Numbered from the stretch's first letter, positions 11,837 through 25,988 are shown. The stretch: 64,000 nt of DNA from Mercenaria mercenaria (GCF_021730395.1 NC_069367.1:12894501-12958500); one strand, 5' to 3'. A program made the numbers and translations. Notes: generated by a model from the letters alone, not told the origin.

Positions 11837-12692
11837 AAGTATATGTAAAAGTACACTAGAAGTTTTATCTAGCATTAGTGCAGTGACTGACCCATAAATT
11901 TTGGTCTGTCCGTTTGTCTCTCTGTATGTCACAAAGTTTAAATGTGCATATCATGTGAAACAGCAATGCGGATTCACACCAGTTCATTGTTTTGTGATCA
12001 GAGTTTTATAATACTTTATATTCTAATGGGCCCGCTTTTACCAAACTTTACATGACTGGCCAGTGCCTATAATTTTCATTGGTGTTATGGCCCTTAATTT
12101 GTTATATCTTACCCCGTATTGGCAAGCTCATATTAAGCGATATGTATATACTAGCACGTGTTTATACCAAGCTGCGAAATCTCTATATTCCTGTAGTTAT
12201 CATGTACATTTTTTCGCTGATGAAGTAAATGTAATAAATATACACTTTTATTTAATAATAATATATATTTATCCACAATTCAAGTGTAGACCTGTACCAT
12301 TGAAAAGCATTACTGAGCAGACATATTTCATCCATTTACTTTCATAATCTACTAAAACAGATGTTATAAGCAATGTAATTGTACCCTGGCAGTGCAGTGG
12401 ATATAATATCATAATAAGAGTATGGTTACAATACATTCCAGAACTCGAAAACTATTCGGTGTGATATAACTGTTGAAAAGCAGAGAGGGGCACGCGAAGT
12501 CTTACTCCACAAAAGAAGGCTGAAAAATCACCATATGAACTAAATTTCTGCGATGTGACCAAACAAAGAAATAACTGGGGAAAAAAAACAGAAATTAAAT
12601 GGCGATTTTATCGCAAGAAAGTAAACAGTTAATAACTCCAAATATTCCCTATCAATTAATTTTCTTTCAAGGATGACGTGAACTAACGTGTT

Positions 12693-12736
<44 letters not shown>

Positions 12737-14160
12737 AGCGTTTCAGCGGAACTACGCTATTCTCAAACTTGAAAATAATTTCCTCATTCAAAATGTTATA
12801 CTTGTCCGATCCGCTTTTCATGTGTTGGAGTAAGCGAATTATTTTAACATACAATTATTCCCTAACTAGCAAACGTGTGCTATTTACACTTTATTCCAAG
12901 GGTTTAAATCCTATTCGCTCTTAGCGAAATTTCGTTAAGAGGAGGACGTTGCACTGCAAATATACTCTTTCCTCAGAATGCCTTAGCGAAATTACGCTGT
13001 CTATAGATTGGATGAACCATAAACTTTATAGTATTGTTTGCGAGGAACATTGTATAAACGTTGATGATTATTCTTGTCTAAGAAGAAAGTAACGAATTCC
13101 TTCGATACGTACATACATTAGAACTATAAATGAAGTAGCAGCAGTCTCGATTTTAATGGTTAAGTTCTGCATTTTTATGGCAAATTGATAATACCGCTTA
13201 ACGATGTTGTAAAAGTAAAGAAAACATTATTCCAAAATGTCAGGATAAAACGATTTGTATACCAGATTGGCATGTTTTTGACATAACTTGACAGTTTGGA
13301 AACTGTCAACTGCAAATGGAACGTGTTATATGTTGTTAATATCAAATCAGAGATATAGAATCGCATCTGAAGCGGAATCTGTTTTTAGGCCTGATATGGA
13401 TGCAATACGATTTTAGTATGGTACCAGTTGATTTTTTTTTCTGCTGTCGACATCTTTCTGATAGTATAGGAATTCACGTATATGCTATTTACTATGTAAT
13501 AATATATACAGACAACATATTATATTCGGAATCACATAATTATATTTCACTTAAATTGAATATTACATGCAAAAAATAGCGATATTGCCTTTAGAGATAA
13601 TTTATGCCGTTGTAAATCCTGCTCCTTATGTAATATCGCGCGCGGAAATAGTCTTTCGGCACGTATAATTTTGGTGTAATACGGTTTAAGCAAAGCAATT
13701 GTGTTACTGTTAAACTGACTACTTCCGGTAAAATGTTGCAGAATAGAAAAAAAGTGAACTATATTTAAAATGTGCCTTTTTGTGTATGCTTCATAAAGTA
13801 TGACTTGTAAAGTATCAATTCATCCATCAATCTTAAAAATTCTACAAGGCAATGCAGATTTCAAGAATGCAAAAGCTATATGTGACACTGGCATCATAGA
13901 CGCACACCTAATGATTAACAAATTCGATCAAACTTAATTTATACTTGTTACGTCTATCCTGAGTACTTCAGATGAGTTACCCCCCTTTGAGGGAATATTT
14001 AGAAAAAGGTTGCAAAATACATTGTGTTCGGCGTTCGTCTGTGGCTATTACAGGATGAAAATGAAAAAAAAAAATAATTGAGTTAAAGGTTCTCAATATT
14101 GATAGCCATTTAATAGTGTAGTGTATGCGGATTTCGAAACCGTTGGAATGTTAGCCATGT
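11837..14160. other. Gene-poor interval
   Basis: Long poly(T) at 12,695-12,734, which creates spurious poly-Phe and poly-Lys frames. Short palindromic bits resembling CTTAGCGAAATTTCGTTAAG occur at 12.92 kb. Nothing else is supportable. Confidence 0.4.
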
Positions 14161-14162
14161 TC

Positions 14163-14440
14163 AGGTCTCCTATATATGCGGTGTTGAGGATTTAGATGCA
14201 TCGTATTATGTAGGTTACCGGCATGGCTTGCTTAGGCGAAGGTGCCATCTTCTCAGGGTTGTGGAATGTGCCTACACTGCACTCCGTTGCGGACAAATGT
14301 TAGTAAGATAGGGTCTCCTATATATGCGGTGTTGAAACATCTTTTTTGATAGGATGTGGATGCATCGTATTGTATAGGCAAGCGGCATGGCTGACTTAGG
14401 CGAAGGTGTCGTATTCTCATTGTTATGGAATGTGCATACT
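14163..14440. repeat. Two-copy tandem repeat, about 146-bp period
   Basis: GGTCTCCTATATATGCGGTG begins at about 14,165 and again at about 14,311. The following GATGCATCGTATT, GGCATGGCT and TTAGGCGAAGGTG blocks are shared by both copies, with scattered differences. Function unknown; probably a decayed duplicate of a dispersed repeat. Confidence 0.7.
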
Positions 14441-16040
14441 AATGTTCTGCAATATATATTTTTTTTAATGTACATGATTGATGCATATTTTATCATTATA
14501 TATATTTCCTACTCACCTTTAAAATACACTATACATATTTTTTTTAAATTATAATTCTTATTTAAATGATGGTTTTCAAAACGCCGTTTTAACCAAATTG
14601 CGGTTTCATATTTGTAAAGCGCGTAGAAAAAAGGCTGGATTTTTCAATCTTCTCAGTGAAAAAATAATACCGGATATTCATAATCAAACGTCTGAGTTTT
14701 TTATCAATTGGATCGTAATGTTAACAAGTGTACAGTCCAGGCTCCGCGTTACCACCGGCACCAATATTTGCCCTAGGTTGAAAATCTTTAGTTTGTCACA
14801 TTCATTTGAACTACTACTGAAGATTGCGATATTGTCAAAACACAATTGCCTACTATCGATAAAATGACCGCGGCGATTTGCGCTTCACTGCGTTTGATTG
14901 TATTGGCAGCGAAATCTAAGTAAGGTTTACTTACGCACATATTTATACCCTTTAAAAATGACGCACAATTTCCAACTGCGCTTATTGAAAAAAGTAAACA
15001 ATATAAAAACCAGTTAATGTATCATTATAGAATTGTACATTTATCTGATATAAAGACTTCAAAGTAGTAATATTTTAATATCAATTTTACTTTAATCATG
15101 AAAACTTATATACTATTCCAGAATTAATATAAAGAAGCGCCTTCATTTCAAATTTAGTATATTTCTATAATTTTTTGTACAATAATATTTTTTATACAAA
15201 AGTAGTGTATTAGTTATGTTCATATACTTATGATAAACCATCTTCGACAGTCATTTTTAGCAACAATTAACAGACAAAACAAAACCCACACGCATTATTT
15301 AATGATATTAAATAGTGTATCTAGACTTATAATTGAATAGTTTGTTATGTATTTAAATTAAAGAGTATATTATATGTAAACATTTTCCTATAAAACAAGG
15401 CAAATTAGAAACCGATCAAATTTTACATTGGAAAAAGAATCATCGTTTTCATTGATAGCATTTGTCCAATTTATAAAACAAAATGAATAAGTGTTAACCA
15501 GATAGAATACGAAATTATGGGCCAATACCATTTTTATCTGATCACTGTGTTGTTAAGGTAGTGTTAGATGTTGAAATTGATATTATTACAAGTAAGAACG
15601 TATAATTTAGAAACTTCAAAAAATTGAACGAATCAGAATCACAAAATTTAACAAGTAAGTGATAGAGATTGAATAGGAAATAGAAGATGTCTTGAATAAG
15701 TACGCTCCCATAAAAGAGAAAACTATACTTCAGTGACCATGGTTCAATAAAAATGTGCAACATTTAAAACATAAAAAAAGTTAGAGAGTCTAAGCGAACA
15801 TGGAGGCGTTACGGTAAAACATATCAGTTTGATTCAAATAAAGCGGTAAGATACGAATACAATTTTGAAACAAAACTTTAAAGGAGAAACAAACTATGTG
15901 AAAACATAGATATTGAAACTTTGAAACTTGAAACTTGAGAATTCTTAAACGCCTATTTCAACACACAAAGCATCTTCAATGGCGTTGTACACTGATGCAT
16001 TAAAAACAGTAAAAACCATTCATCAGTAATAACACAAAGT
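14441..16040. other. Gene-poor AT-rich interval
   Basis: Short open frames only, none with recognisable composition, domain or splice context. No repeat family recognised. Confidence 0.4.
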
Positions 16041-16049
16041 CTTGATTTG

Positions 16050-16515
16050 CTTCAATGTAATTGCTGTAATATGAATTTTAGAACAATGAATAGTAGTCTT
16101 TGAAGAAGTGAGTTTTCAACTGCTTTTTGAAGATTTAAACTGATTCACTTTGTCTGAGATTTAATGGCAGTTCGTTCCAAAGTTTTGGTCCAACCGTACT
16201 GAAGCTTCTGTCACTGAATGTTTTTTTCTTGTTATAAGGGACAACGTAGCATCCTACTGATGATTCTGACGAACGTAAAAAGTGATTCCAAGACTCAGTA
16301 TGGATTAGTATCTGAACTAACTGGCACCAAAGCCGTAAACCCACTGCCTCAAGGAGAGTCCAATAATTCATTGGCCGAACATTTGCTGACATTTTCATGC
16401 CAAAATTCTCAAAAAATACGTCAATCCCTAAATGAACACCAAAACTTCCAACCTCAAATGAAAAACAGATATGCCCGGTTGAAAGTGAGAAGACGGGAAA
16501 GTAATACACATGCAA
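16050..16515 (-). mobile_element. 3' remnant of a LINE (non-LTR retrotransposon) ORF
   Basis: On the minus strand the frame carries DRSFSTVGPKLWNELPLNLR, the hallmark C-terminal block that follows the reverse transcriptase in many non-LTR elements (RTE, CR1, Jockey types). A shifted frame just downstream gives FKKQLKTHFFKDYYSL, the usual end of that region. At least one frameshift separates the two blocks, so the copy is dead. Residues upstream (LRSSESSVGC) fit the preceding part. The catalytic RT domain is not visible to the right, so this is a 5'-truncated copy. The plus-strand 131-codon frame is its shadow. Confidence 0.8.
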
Positions 16516-19500
16516 TATTTGCTGTAAATTTCAGTCAGCTGAGTAAAAATAGTATGTATGTAGTTATGAATGTTAATTTTGTCTCAGGTACACCTGTATT
16601 AGCAGGTTTTTAACAAAAAATCTCGATTAATTTTGTTAATTTTAAACTTTGATTATATTACTTTAGGATTGTTTGTACCTCATATGTACTTTACTCTAAC
16701 TTTTTTGGTTTCAATTTAGTTTTCAATCAGAGTGCGGAGCATAAAGATGTAATAATATCTGTATGACAAAATTCATGAAAAAATGAGCAAGAAATATTGT
16801 ACTAGTGTCATATGATGTGGGTACTAACAAGTTCTAGTTGTAAACAATTTAAAACAAAGACCAAGTGGAAGTGCATGCAAAATTTTCATCAAAGTGTGGA
16901 AGCTGATGTAGATGCAGAGGCATGTAGAACAGTTCTCAATTTACAGTGTATAGTCAAGATAGAAAATACTTACACCCAAAGTTTCTTCCCAAAGTTCGTT
17001 GCACCATGCCAAGTGTCAAATGAGTATCTGGCATCAGGATGCTCCTTTGTTGAAACATTAAATTTGACTAAATTTAAAATCAAATGACATTTACTCAGAC
17101 AGACTTTTGTCATCCTTCGAATAAATCATGCACAAGTCTTCAAGCACTATTTCTAGCAGTACTTGATTACCTGTTATCAATTAATCAGACCATAAAATGA
17201 GTGACATGGCAGAGAAGTACATTAAACAGTATAAATTCATCATTTCATTAACAAGTACTATAACAGCTTCACAGGGTTCTCTCAATTGTGATTGCCAGTG
17301 TATAAACTATGTGTACTAGACAAATAATCGTACAATTATGTGTATACCTATAAATGTAGCTATAGTTGTACTTGCATCTGTAAAAAGCTCCTGTACACCG
17401 ACTCTGCAGTCCTACTGCCTCTGGATACCTCGTTTGAGACCCTCTTTTGCCATGAGTGTTGGTTTCATATCGTACTCCCGTGTATGTCATTTGAATTGTA
17501 CTCCATTAGAGTATAGGTACAAAACTGGGCTGAATGTCCTGGTGAATCTATACGCCCATCCCCTGAAAATAAAGTTTGTTTTCACACTTTGAAGGCAGAC
17601 AATAGAGAATTACACATGTTGCCCCTTTTAACAAAACAATCAGCATTTATCATGCATGCTGTCACAAATTGACATACGGGCCTTATTTTATCTGTAGTGT
17701 AAATGCAGGTATTGCATCATCTTTTTGTAAATTTTTGAGTTATTGAGGTAAATGTCAGATTTCACGCATAAAATACCTCTCATGTTTTTCTGTATTTCAT
17801 AACTTAAATATCCATGTAAATTTCATTAAATTCGGTTCAGTAACAAGAAAGTTGATATTTTATAAACTTCAGTAATTCATGTTTTTATCCCCAAAACCAC
17901 TATAATGGGCCTCAAATTGTCAATTTCAATCCGCGCCAAAGTAGTTAGTTTCCCCGGCTATATCGTGAATCCCGTGGAAATACAAGTAGTCAAGAGTTTA
18001 CGCATAGGCCGTGAATCCCATGAAATTTAGTATTTGGCGGGACATTACCCTTTAAATAGACTGGACTAGATATGCCTTGCGCACACCACCTTCCGACATT
18101 ATAGACGAATCTATGTCTGATTAATTTTTCTTGCTAGAAATTTATGCTCGATCGAGGTAAGAAATTTATTTGTTAGATTTTTGTATGATTTTTGCATTAC
18201 GATTTTTATTTGGTAGATTTTTGTTCATTCTACAGAATTCTGTAACATTTACTTTTCGGCACATGATTTTGGCTAGTTTCGGTATGTCAGGATAATTTAT
18301 TAAATTTTTCAGACTTTTGTAAATTATTTAGAAAGAGGAGTCTAAACGTTTCGTTTATATAAGATGTTAGATTTATACTGAAAGCACTGTTTCAAAAAAC
18401 TTATGTCAAACATTTTGTTAATTATGGAACGCCATTACTGCATTGTATTGTTATGTATAAATCTATATGGCAAGTCTAGCACCATGTATGTAATATATTA
18501 TTGTAATTTGTAATTGTGTGCCAGTCTATAGCATATCTAATGTCCGTTGTAGTGTACGGCATTAGATATTATATCGATACCAACTATGATATAACGTTTG
18601 ATTTATATTGAATTTTGTTATTTGTAGTTGTAAATAATAGCTGCAGTTTATCATGTCCGTATCTATAATGTTTCATCATATACTTTTCATATCTTTTTCA
18701 TACTTTAACTTTAGTCTTTTAAGTAAGTAATTTTTGTAATAATGGAAGTAATTAGTGACGTATTTTAATCATTTGACGTCTGAACTTAGTAGCACATATG
18801 TTTTGTATAAGTAGCACGTATTATTTATGGGAGCCTACGGAGGTATGGTGTACCCAAAGGAGCAGTTATATGCCCTGACTTATTTGTTTTGCTATGGTGC
18901 TTACCATATGTTATATATTTTAGCTTCTTCCGCCAGACGATTTTACCTGGTGATGTCATAACCCGGAAGTACAATGCCCGAGGTTCACTTGTCTTCACTC
19001 GCCTGGATGTGATATTCCCAGCGCAGAGCTTTCGTCCCATGGTTGTGCCGTAAACCGCAAAGACGCTGATTTTTGTTATCCTCTGAAGTCAGCTCAGGGA
19101 TGCAATCACCTACCACCATAGGGAGCCAATACGGAATCAACGTATTCACGGTTTAAAGGGACTTTATTTCAAGATACGTTTTGATATTGTTTGTGCTACT
19201 TAAAGTTCGCAATTAAATTAAAGAACTGTGTCACGTCACTTTAAAATGGAACTGTAAGAACTTTGTATCTGGTGATACTGAACTTTGATTTCTTTTTCTT
19301 TCTTTCTTATAATCAGTTTTTTTTTGTTTTTTTTTTCATATCATCTATGCATTGTTAATAATCATCTTATGTAAATAAATTTGTAAATATTGTAAAGGGT
19401 GTTGATTTGTTCTGATGGTTACTGTCGCCGGTACGGCCTTTCCTGTCACACATGCACACAGTTAAAACATAATATACATGAAATGTAACAGCTGTCTGAA

Positions 19501-20095
19501 AATTCATTAACAAAAGCAAATGCTGACAACGCAGATGTCGGATTGTCATGTTGCACTAAACTTTATGCAACTTGTACTAGGGCAGTAAATTATAAACAGT
19601 TTGTTGTCCTTTTTGTTATTGTAAGTCAGTGACTGCATTAGTTTCAGCAATTTGTTTCCTGTGTAGAGTTTACTGTACATATTTCATAGTAATTCATTTA
19701 TGCTAATACGGGCAGTTTATCTATAAGGGTAACAGTCTTCTCTATATAGCAAACAGCACTGGACCTATTTGCTCACAATTTTCTCATATAACCAATTTTC
19801 TTGCATAAGGAATCAGATCATTAGAAAACAGGAAAGAACACCACCACCCTCTTTTCTGAAAATCATTCTTGTATTCAGATTAGAAATAGTATTATCACTT
19901 CATTATGGATGGTGGTTTCGAATCAGAAATAAGAAAACTGTCAAGAAGGAGAAAATAAATTACCCATGTAAGTTTCATACTTGCTTTAACTAAACCAGCA
20001 CAACCCTTACTGTTTCAATGGGCAGAGTCTTTGGTGTTTGCCAAGTTTAAAAGTTCCTCCTGAAAGCATATTGCCTTCATTTCCATCACCATGCT
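16516..20095. other. Gene-poor interval
   Basis: No supported exon. A direct echo of GTGAATCCC occurs at 17,964 and 18,010 within what may be a decayed repeat, and the region 18.83-19.1 kb is somewhat richer in GC without a convincing frame. Nothing further can be supported. Confidence 0.4.
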
Positions 20096-20748
20096 TAAAG
20101 GACTTCGGACACTATCATATGCTTCTAGCCTACATTTTAAATGCAAATTTCTCATTAAGTATTTAAACAATACCCAAATCGTTTCGAGTCAATGATAAAC
20201 CAATGTATTAGTTAACTTAGTACAGCAGAAAGTGATTTGTATCTGTTCCTATCAAGATGTTTTTCTTATTTTTTCTGGGCCAGGGTATGTTTTCTTGAAA
20301 AAATAAAATGTTTAATTTCCGTAAAAATATAATGTCATCACTTTACGGAAGTTTTAAATATATGAATTCCAGTCGAAGAAAATGACAAAATCTGTTTATT
20401 TAAGGAAAAAATAACATTTTAAGATGAAAATCCTATAAATAAATAAAAATGAGAACGATATTTTTGCAAACAACCTGTACTTGATTTATCTATACACTGT
20501 TCGTAATGTAAAGTTATTGATGCATTACATGTGTGAATAGGTATACATGTATAAGTGACCGGTCAGTTTTATTACAGTGGTTCAGGTAGTTATTTAAGTA
20601 CATGTACATGTCTCTATAGCTCTGTTATAAGTGATGGCAGATATTTGTGTGCTGTATAACATTAATACTAAGAAAAGGCCGTAATCTTATCAAGGCCGTA
20701 GGGTGGGTTCTTGCTTGGGATAAGTACCAGTGGCACAGATAATATTTT

Positions 20749-20983
20749 AGCCGCGCCATGAGAAAACCAACATAGTGCAATTGCGACCAGCATGGATCCA
20801 GACCAGCCTGCGCATCTGTGCAGTCTGGTCAGGATCCATGCTGTTCGCTAACGGTTTGTCTAATTCCAATTGGCTTTGAAAGTGAACAGCATGGATCCTG
20901 ACCAGACTGCGCAGATGCTCAGGCTGGTCTGGATCAATGCTGGTCGCAAAGCCACTATGTTGGTTTTCTCATGGCACGGCTCA
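20749..20983. mobile_element. Palindromic MITE copy 2
   Basis: Same family as 5.04 kb: AGCCGCGCCATGAGAAAACC at the left and the reverse complement ending TCATGGCACGGCTCA at the right, with a central loop near AATTCCAATTGG. Both arms are well preserved, suggesting a fairly young copy. Nested inside the 20.1-22.35 kb element. Confidence 0.9.
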
Positions 20984-22100
20984 TTTCGCTTAAACATGTA
21001 ATAAAAATGTATCCGAAATGACAGTTTTTTCTGAGGCTTGCCTAAGAAAGCTGGATCGGAAAAGGTTAAATCGGAATAAGTCTGACAACAACCCATCTAT
21101 AGATAATGTTGTCTATTCAGGGCTGAAGTTGTGGGCAAAACATATTCGAAATGTGTCATTTGTAGGGCTAAAGTAGAAGCAGGTCGCTGCATAAAAATTC
21201 CACCCGAAACTCGGCTAGACCGTTTAGTTCGTTTTCACGTCTAGCCGTATTTGTATATGCCATCTGCAGGGAAAGCGACTTGACACATCACGTTCGTGGC
21301 ATCACACTGAATGTGAAACCGTCACTGATATGACCTGCCAAGAAGCTACTGTTCTAGACCTATGCATCACAGGCATATCAATGCCAAGCGTTATTTCTGT
21401 TGGATAGACTATAGTCAGGATCAGATTTACTGCTGTGCACATACTGCCTCTTTTTGGTTCTGTTTAGGCCTAGTCCGCCGCAAAGAACAATCTTCAATTC
21501 AGTTTTCACAGAAGGAAGAACATGAAGTAATGAATGCGTGTGACATTTAGTATGTGTCTAAAAGAAATAAATATAAACGCACAGAAAAAGATGAAAAAAA
21601 TAAAGAAATGAAAAATATATAAAAAATACATAAAATAATAAAAACAAAATGGAAAACAAATTACATCCTCATCGCTAGTGGCGTGCGCGTCGCGAGTAGG
21701 GCATGCAGAAGATTACCTGGCGTGTAGCTAGTATTTTACAGCACACATTTGCCAATCTACTGCAACAAACAACCAGGATAAGCCAATGAAAATTTAACCC
21801 AACGAATAATAATGAATTCACAGTATTTGCGTCTCTCACTACTATACATGTATAACATGCATATATGTGCCCTTTTAAACATTTGTATAGTATTTGAGTT
21901 ACAAACAGATGTAAAAATATGTGACTATCAAATTAATAAAAATGAATATAAAAAGTATTGGCTACTTTACATTTGGGAACACCCTGTAGTTATATTTTTT
22001 GTTTAAAAGTACTGCTTCACCACTTGCATCAACACAATATTCACAGAAATTGTCTATAATTAATATCTACATATGCTGGCCAAATATGGTTTTGATGCAC

Positions 22101-22119
22101 GGGGGGGGGGGGGGGGGGG
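22101..22119. repeat. Poly(G) tract
   Basis: A run of about 19 G in otherwise AT-rich DNA. It creates the Gly run in a spurious frame. Confidence 0.9.
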
Positions 22120-22321
22120 AACAATGTTGTATAAAGCAAAATACCTTTTATATGTATATAACAGGGTACGTAATTCCATTTAGAGCAAAAATTACCATTT
22201 TATGAAACAGATATTGAAAAAATTGTCTTTAAGAAATAATCTCAAATATGTATTTTGATGGTATATGTAATTAAATATTTATTTCTTAGTGGTTTATTTT
22301 TCACTCTTGGAGTAGGCAAAT

Positions 22322-22453
22322 TCATATAGAAAGTGTCCGAAGTCCTTTAGCATCATCATTGCTGCTGGATATTTCATTAAAATCTTCATAAAATGTTTCC
22401 TCTTCTTCACTGAAACTTGGGCGTTTTAAAACTCGAAAAATAAAGGCCTTCAT
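22322..22453 (-). CDS. Possible small ORF or terminal exon, unknown
   Basis: A 43-codon minus-strand frame beginning MKAFIFRVLKRPSFSEEEE and continuing with an acidic/Ser stretch to DDAKGLRTLSI, then TGA. The composition looks protein-like, but its last codons are the inverted end of the 20.1-22.35 kb element. It could be a 3' exon of a gene whose next exon is at 22.50-22.65 kb, but the phases I can read do not join. Confidence 0.15.
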   Translation of the reverse strand: MKAFIFRVLKRPSFSEEEETFYEDFNEISSSNDDAKGLRTLSI

Positions 22454-22501
22454 AAAAATACAAGCATTGTAATTTGTAAAAAAGTATATGAACAAATCCA
22501 C

Positions 22502-22645
22502 TTACTCATCTGGGCCAGAAATGTCCGACACTGTTGGATCTACTTTAAATATGGAGGCACATGGACAAGACAGGACTGGGATGCAATTCTGTCTTTGTTG
22601 CTGCTGCTGTTTTGATTTGGGTGTGTAACATACCAATGCCTTCAT
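22502..22645 (-). CDS. Possible small ORF or exon with polyQ, unknown
   Basis: A minus-strand frame of 47 codons starts MKALVCYTPKSKQQQQQRQ and ends in TAA; a consensus donor (GATGA|GTAAGT) overlaps the last codons, and an acceptor-like TTTTTGTAG lies upstream of the ATG. This is consistent with an internal exon, but no partner with the right phase was found. Could be chance. Confidence 0.2.
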   Translation of the reverse strand: MKALVCYTPKSKQQQQQRQNCIPVLSCPCASIFKVDPTVSDISGPDE

Positions 22646-25600
22646 GTTTATTGTCTGTCTGTAAATTGTTCCTACAAAAACACAAACATCAGTTTTTCCA
22701 TTGAAAATAAAGTTAGTGGGGTAATTAATATGTAAATATGCAAAAATGAAAGAAATTTGTTAGTGGCATTTATGCTTACATAATACTGACCTCACCTTGT
22801 ATTCATATCAACATGCAGGACCATTTTTCATTTTTTTTTTTTTTCAAAATTTCAGAAATGCTTAAACAGTGGGTCAAGAAAATGTCCTATAAAATTAAAA
22901 CGAGTTCTGTGACCTGTGTTTTTTATTCACTTGTTTGTCTTGGAAACTAATGTTCTTCAAGCCCACAGAGTTTGAAACAAAATTCTTAACGTTAGAAAAT
23001 ATTCGTTCCTACATCCTTAAGTGCGACAATAACACAAATAATTGCGATTAATATAACGACAGAACGAGACAAATAACATTTGATATCACGGATTAAGACC
23101 AATTCTCTGTAATAACCAAAAAATTAAAGAAGGGTCGGAAACTCATAGTCTAAGAAGTACTTCATATTTGCAACCATTTTAGTATTCAAGCAATGTATGA
23201 AGAATTTAGGTTAAAAAGAGATGTATCGGCCCTGGTTAACATGGAAACGGGAACATTATACACTTCGCGAAAAATGTCAATATCTGAGAGTCAAATTTTC
23301 TAATATTCTATGGATTCTATGTCTGAAAAAGACCACTGATTTTCATATTTGTCTGAAATACATACCTTAAAACATGTATTATCTTTCAACATTTTCACAG
23401 TTTTAGAAGCAACAATTTTATATAAGAAAAATAACTTCAAGATTTTAAATTATCTTATAAAAGAATATTTTACATGTATATTTTTAACGTCTAATGGAGA
23501 AATAGTGCACGCATCTGAATAAAAAAAAAACTTGTATGGATTCAGCAGAGCAATGATACCCTTTTCAACTTAAGGAGGAATTTTAGCGGGTCATTCATAT
23601 TTGAGCTTTTTAGACAATTTTGAAAATTGACAAAAATGAATTTTCAGCAATCTTATGTATGCATAAATTACAGAATAACTTGTAATAATATCACCTTGCC
23701 AGATACAGACCTACAGCAAAACATAAGTTATTCTATCCAAAACTTTGTCTAGAATGTAAAGAAAATGGTCCGATACCATGGCAAGGTACAACAAAATTAT
23801 AATTCAAACATTTTTTAAACCTTTTCTGTATCAATTTCGTATTCTATGAAACAAGAAACGTTCACCTAAAAGCTGTCAATACATCTAAAGCAAATGCCCA
23901 GAATTAAGAAAAATACAAGACAAATATTGATGAAACTATAAGTATTGTCACAAGGTCAGTTCTAAACAGCCTTGTAAGCACTTTTCTTTGGTTTTAGTAA
24001 AGTAATTATGAGTTTAAAAGCAGTTGGAAATACTTATGACAACTGTTACTGGCTCGAAAGGTATTGTATGGTTACTAACCACGACTGTCCTTTTTTTTTC
24101 AAGTTGCCATAGTTACAACTTTCTTTTTGAATTAGAAAGAACATTTTATTTTCATTTGTGAAAAGGCAAACTTATATCTAAAAGATAAAAATAATCTTAA
24201 CCGTATTAATTTAATTTGAATAGTCCGTCAATTTAAAAACGCATGATTAAAAATGGTAATGTTAATTTGATTTTGAGTTATTATGAATACATCTATATGA
24301 TATTTGTTAAAAACTGTTATGTTACCAAATGTGACATATGTAATGGCTGCGTCAGTAAAAGACTGTTACCAGACGAATCTGTCTTATAACGGCAAGTTGT
24401 AACTGTGACATTTCTATCTGATATTATGTATTTTCCAAACAATATTACATTAATTTAAGTGAAATGAGCTCTTTTACCTTTAAATGCAAAGTAGACAACG
24501 TTTGATGTTAGTACGTGTTTCGGAGCTACAAATGAAATAATAAAGATACTCTTCATAAATGATAAACTTGACCCATCCGGTCTCTTGCATTATTTTTTTA
24601 ACATTCTAGCTACGAGTGGTTTCTAATATTTTACCTTTAGAAATTTTTCATCTTAATGACTATCTTTCTATACTTCTGTTGTAATCACAAACTTTATTAC
24701 ATGTTTATCTTTTTTCTGTAAATTGTTGAAATATAATTGTGAAATATGTCTAGTTTTCTTTTTACTCATTGAAAATATTAAATATATGTTTCACTATAGA
24801 GGAACAATAAAGTGGGTACATTTACACAAAACATAACATTTCCTTGCTTTACAAGTAAATTAAAATTACGTTCATCATGAATACCATATCTTAAATGATT
24901 ATGCCACCCGTGAAATTGTTTTCATCCTTACATTGAAACAAAAGAATATCATCTACGTCTGCAATATTTTTGCACTTATCTTACGGTAGCCCTGTATTAC
25001 TTTTTTCAACATGAAGTGTTACTGTAAACACAATAACATATGCTTTAAAAGTAATCACAAGTTTCTCTTTATTGGATAACATATTTGAAACCGATCTTGA
25101 TATGGTCAAAAACAATAGTCGTAAGCAGCATTTCCCTCCGACAGTGTTCCATACTTATAGGAAACACATGTTTCGATTTGTTTCGTTTCATATATTAATT
25201 TGATTATAAATATTATCGTTCATATGTATGCTTACATCACAGCATGTTTAGATAGTTTAAATATATTGATTAAAGCTATATATATAAATAAACACTTGCA
25301 CTGTTTCATTACTCTTTTACTGAATTTTGTACGATATCTTTTTTACTATTCAGTTAAAGTTATCAAGTCAAATCAGCATTTGAGTTTGTTACAAATAATC
25401 ACTACGACACTACAAAAGTATAGATTCCATTACTAATCGGCACTTTCCGGTTATCAAAAGACGATAAATCCTAATTAGGTTGATTTTTAAGACGTCGGTC
25501 ACAACTCGGACATATTGTCTTCTCCGTGAACTCAATCGAATTGGCCATATTTATCATTATTTTAAGGTTAACGATAAAGGCTTGATGGCTTCGGCAAACT

Positions 25601-25953
25601 TATTGAAACGAAATTTCGAATGTGATTTTTATTTTGATTAAACATATTAACTATTCTCTCTTTCCTTTGATATGACTCGTTTATATGATCAATAAGTCAG
25701 ATAAATTATTTGAAACCGTCTCTTAACGAGGTTAACAAAAGTTTATCAGATACACGTGTATGGTACTAGATGCTACATATTTTCTTCGTTTCTGAAGATT
25801 TAATTTTGTTGATATACTTATGAAAATATTGCAGTAAAAATTAGGAACGTTAAAACCAAGTCCTTTGATTGACATCATTCAAATACCACTCATAAGCAAT
25901 TTCGAAAAGAATATTTAAATATAAACATTTTAATTTTTATTTTACGAATTCCT

Positions 25954-25954
<1 letters not shown>

Positions 25955-25988
<34 letters not shown>
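25955..25988. repeat. Poly(T) tract
   Basis: Run of about 34 T, followed by a short GTTTTG stretch. No element body recognised beside it. Confidence 0.9.

Larger units (their letters stand above)
20096..22349. mobile_element. 2.25-kb element with matching inverted ends
   Basis: The left end TAAAGGACTTCGGACACTAT and the right end, which reads TAAAGGACTTCGGACACTTT on the minus strand, match. The similarity continues through TCATATG/TCTATATG to GCCTAC, about 37 bp. No transposase is visible. A palindromic MITE (20,749-20,983) and a G run (22,101-22,119) lie inside. I could not settle a target-site duplication, so the class of element is open. Confidence 0.5.

Noticed and set aside
12540-12924. 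Two opposite frames of 104 and 78 codons
   Set aside because: Both run through the poly(T) tract and encode poly-Lys or poly-Phe.
16218-16613. Plus-strand 131-codon frame
   Set aside because: Antisense to the recognisable LINE C-terminal block on the minus strand.
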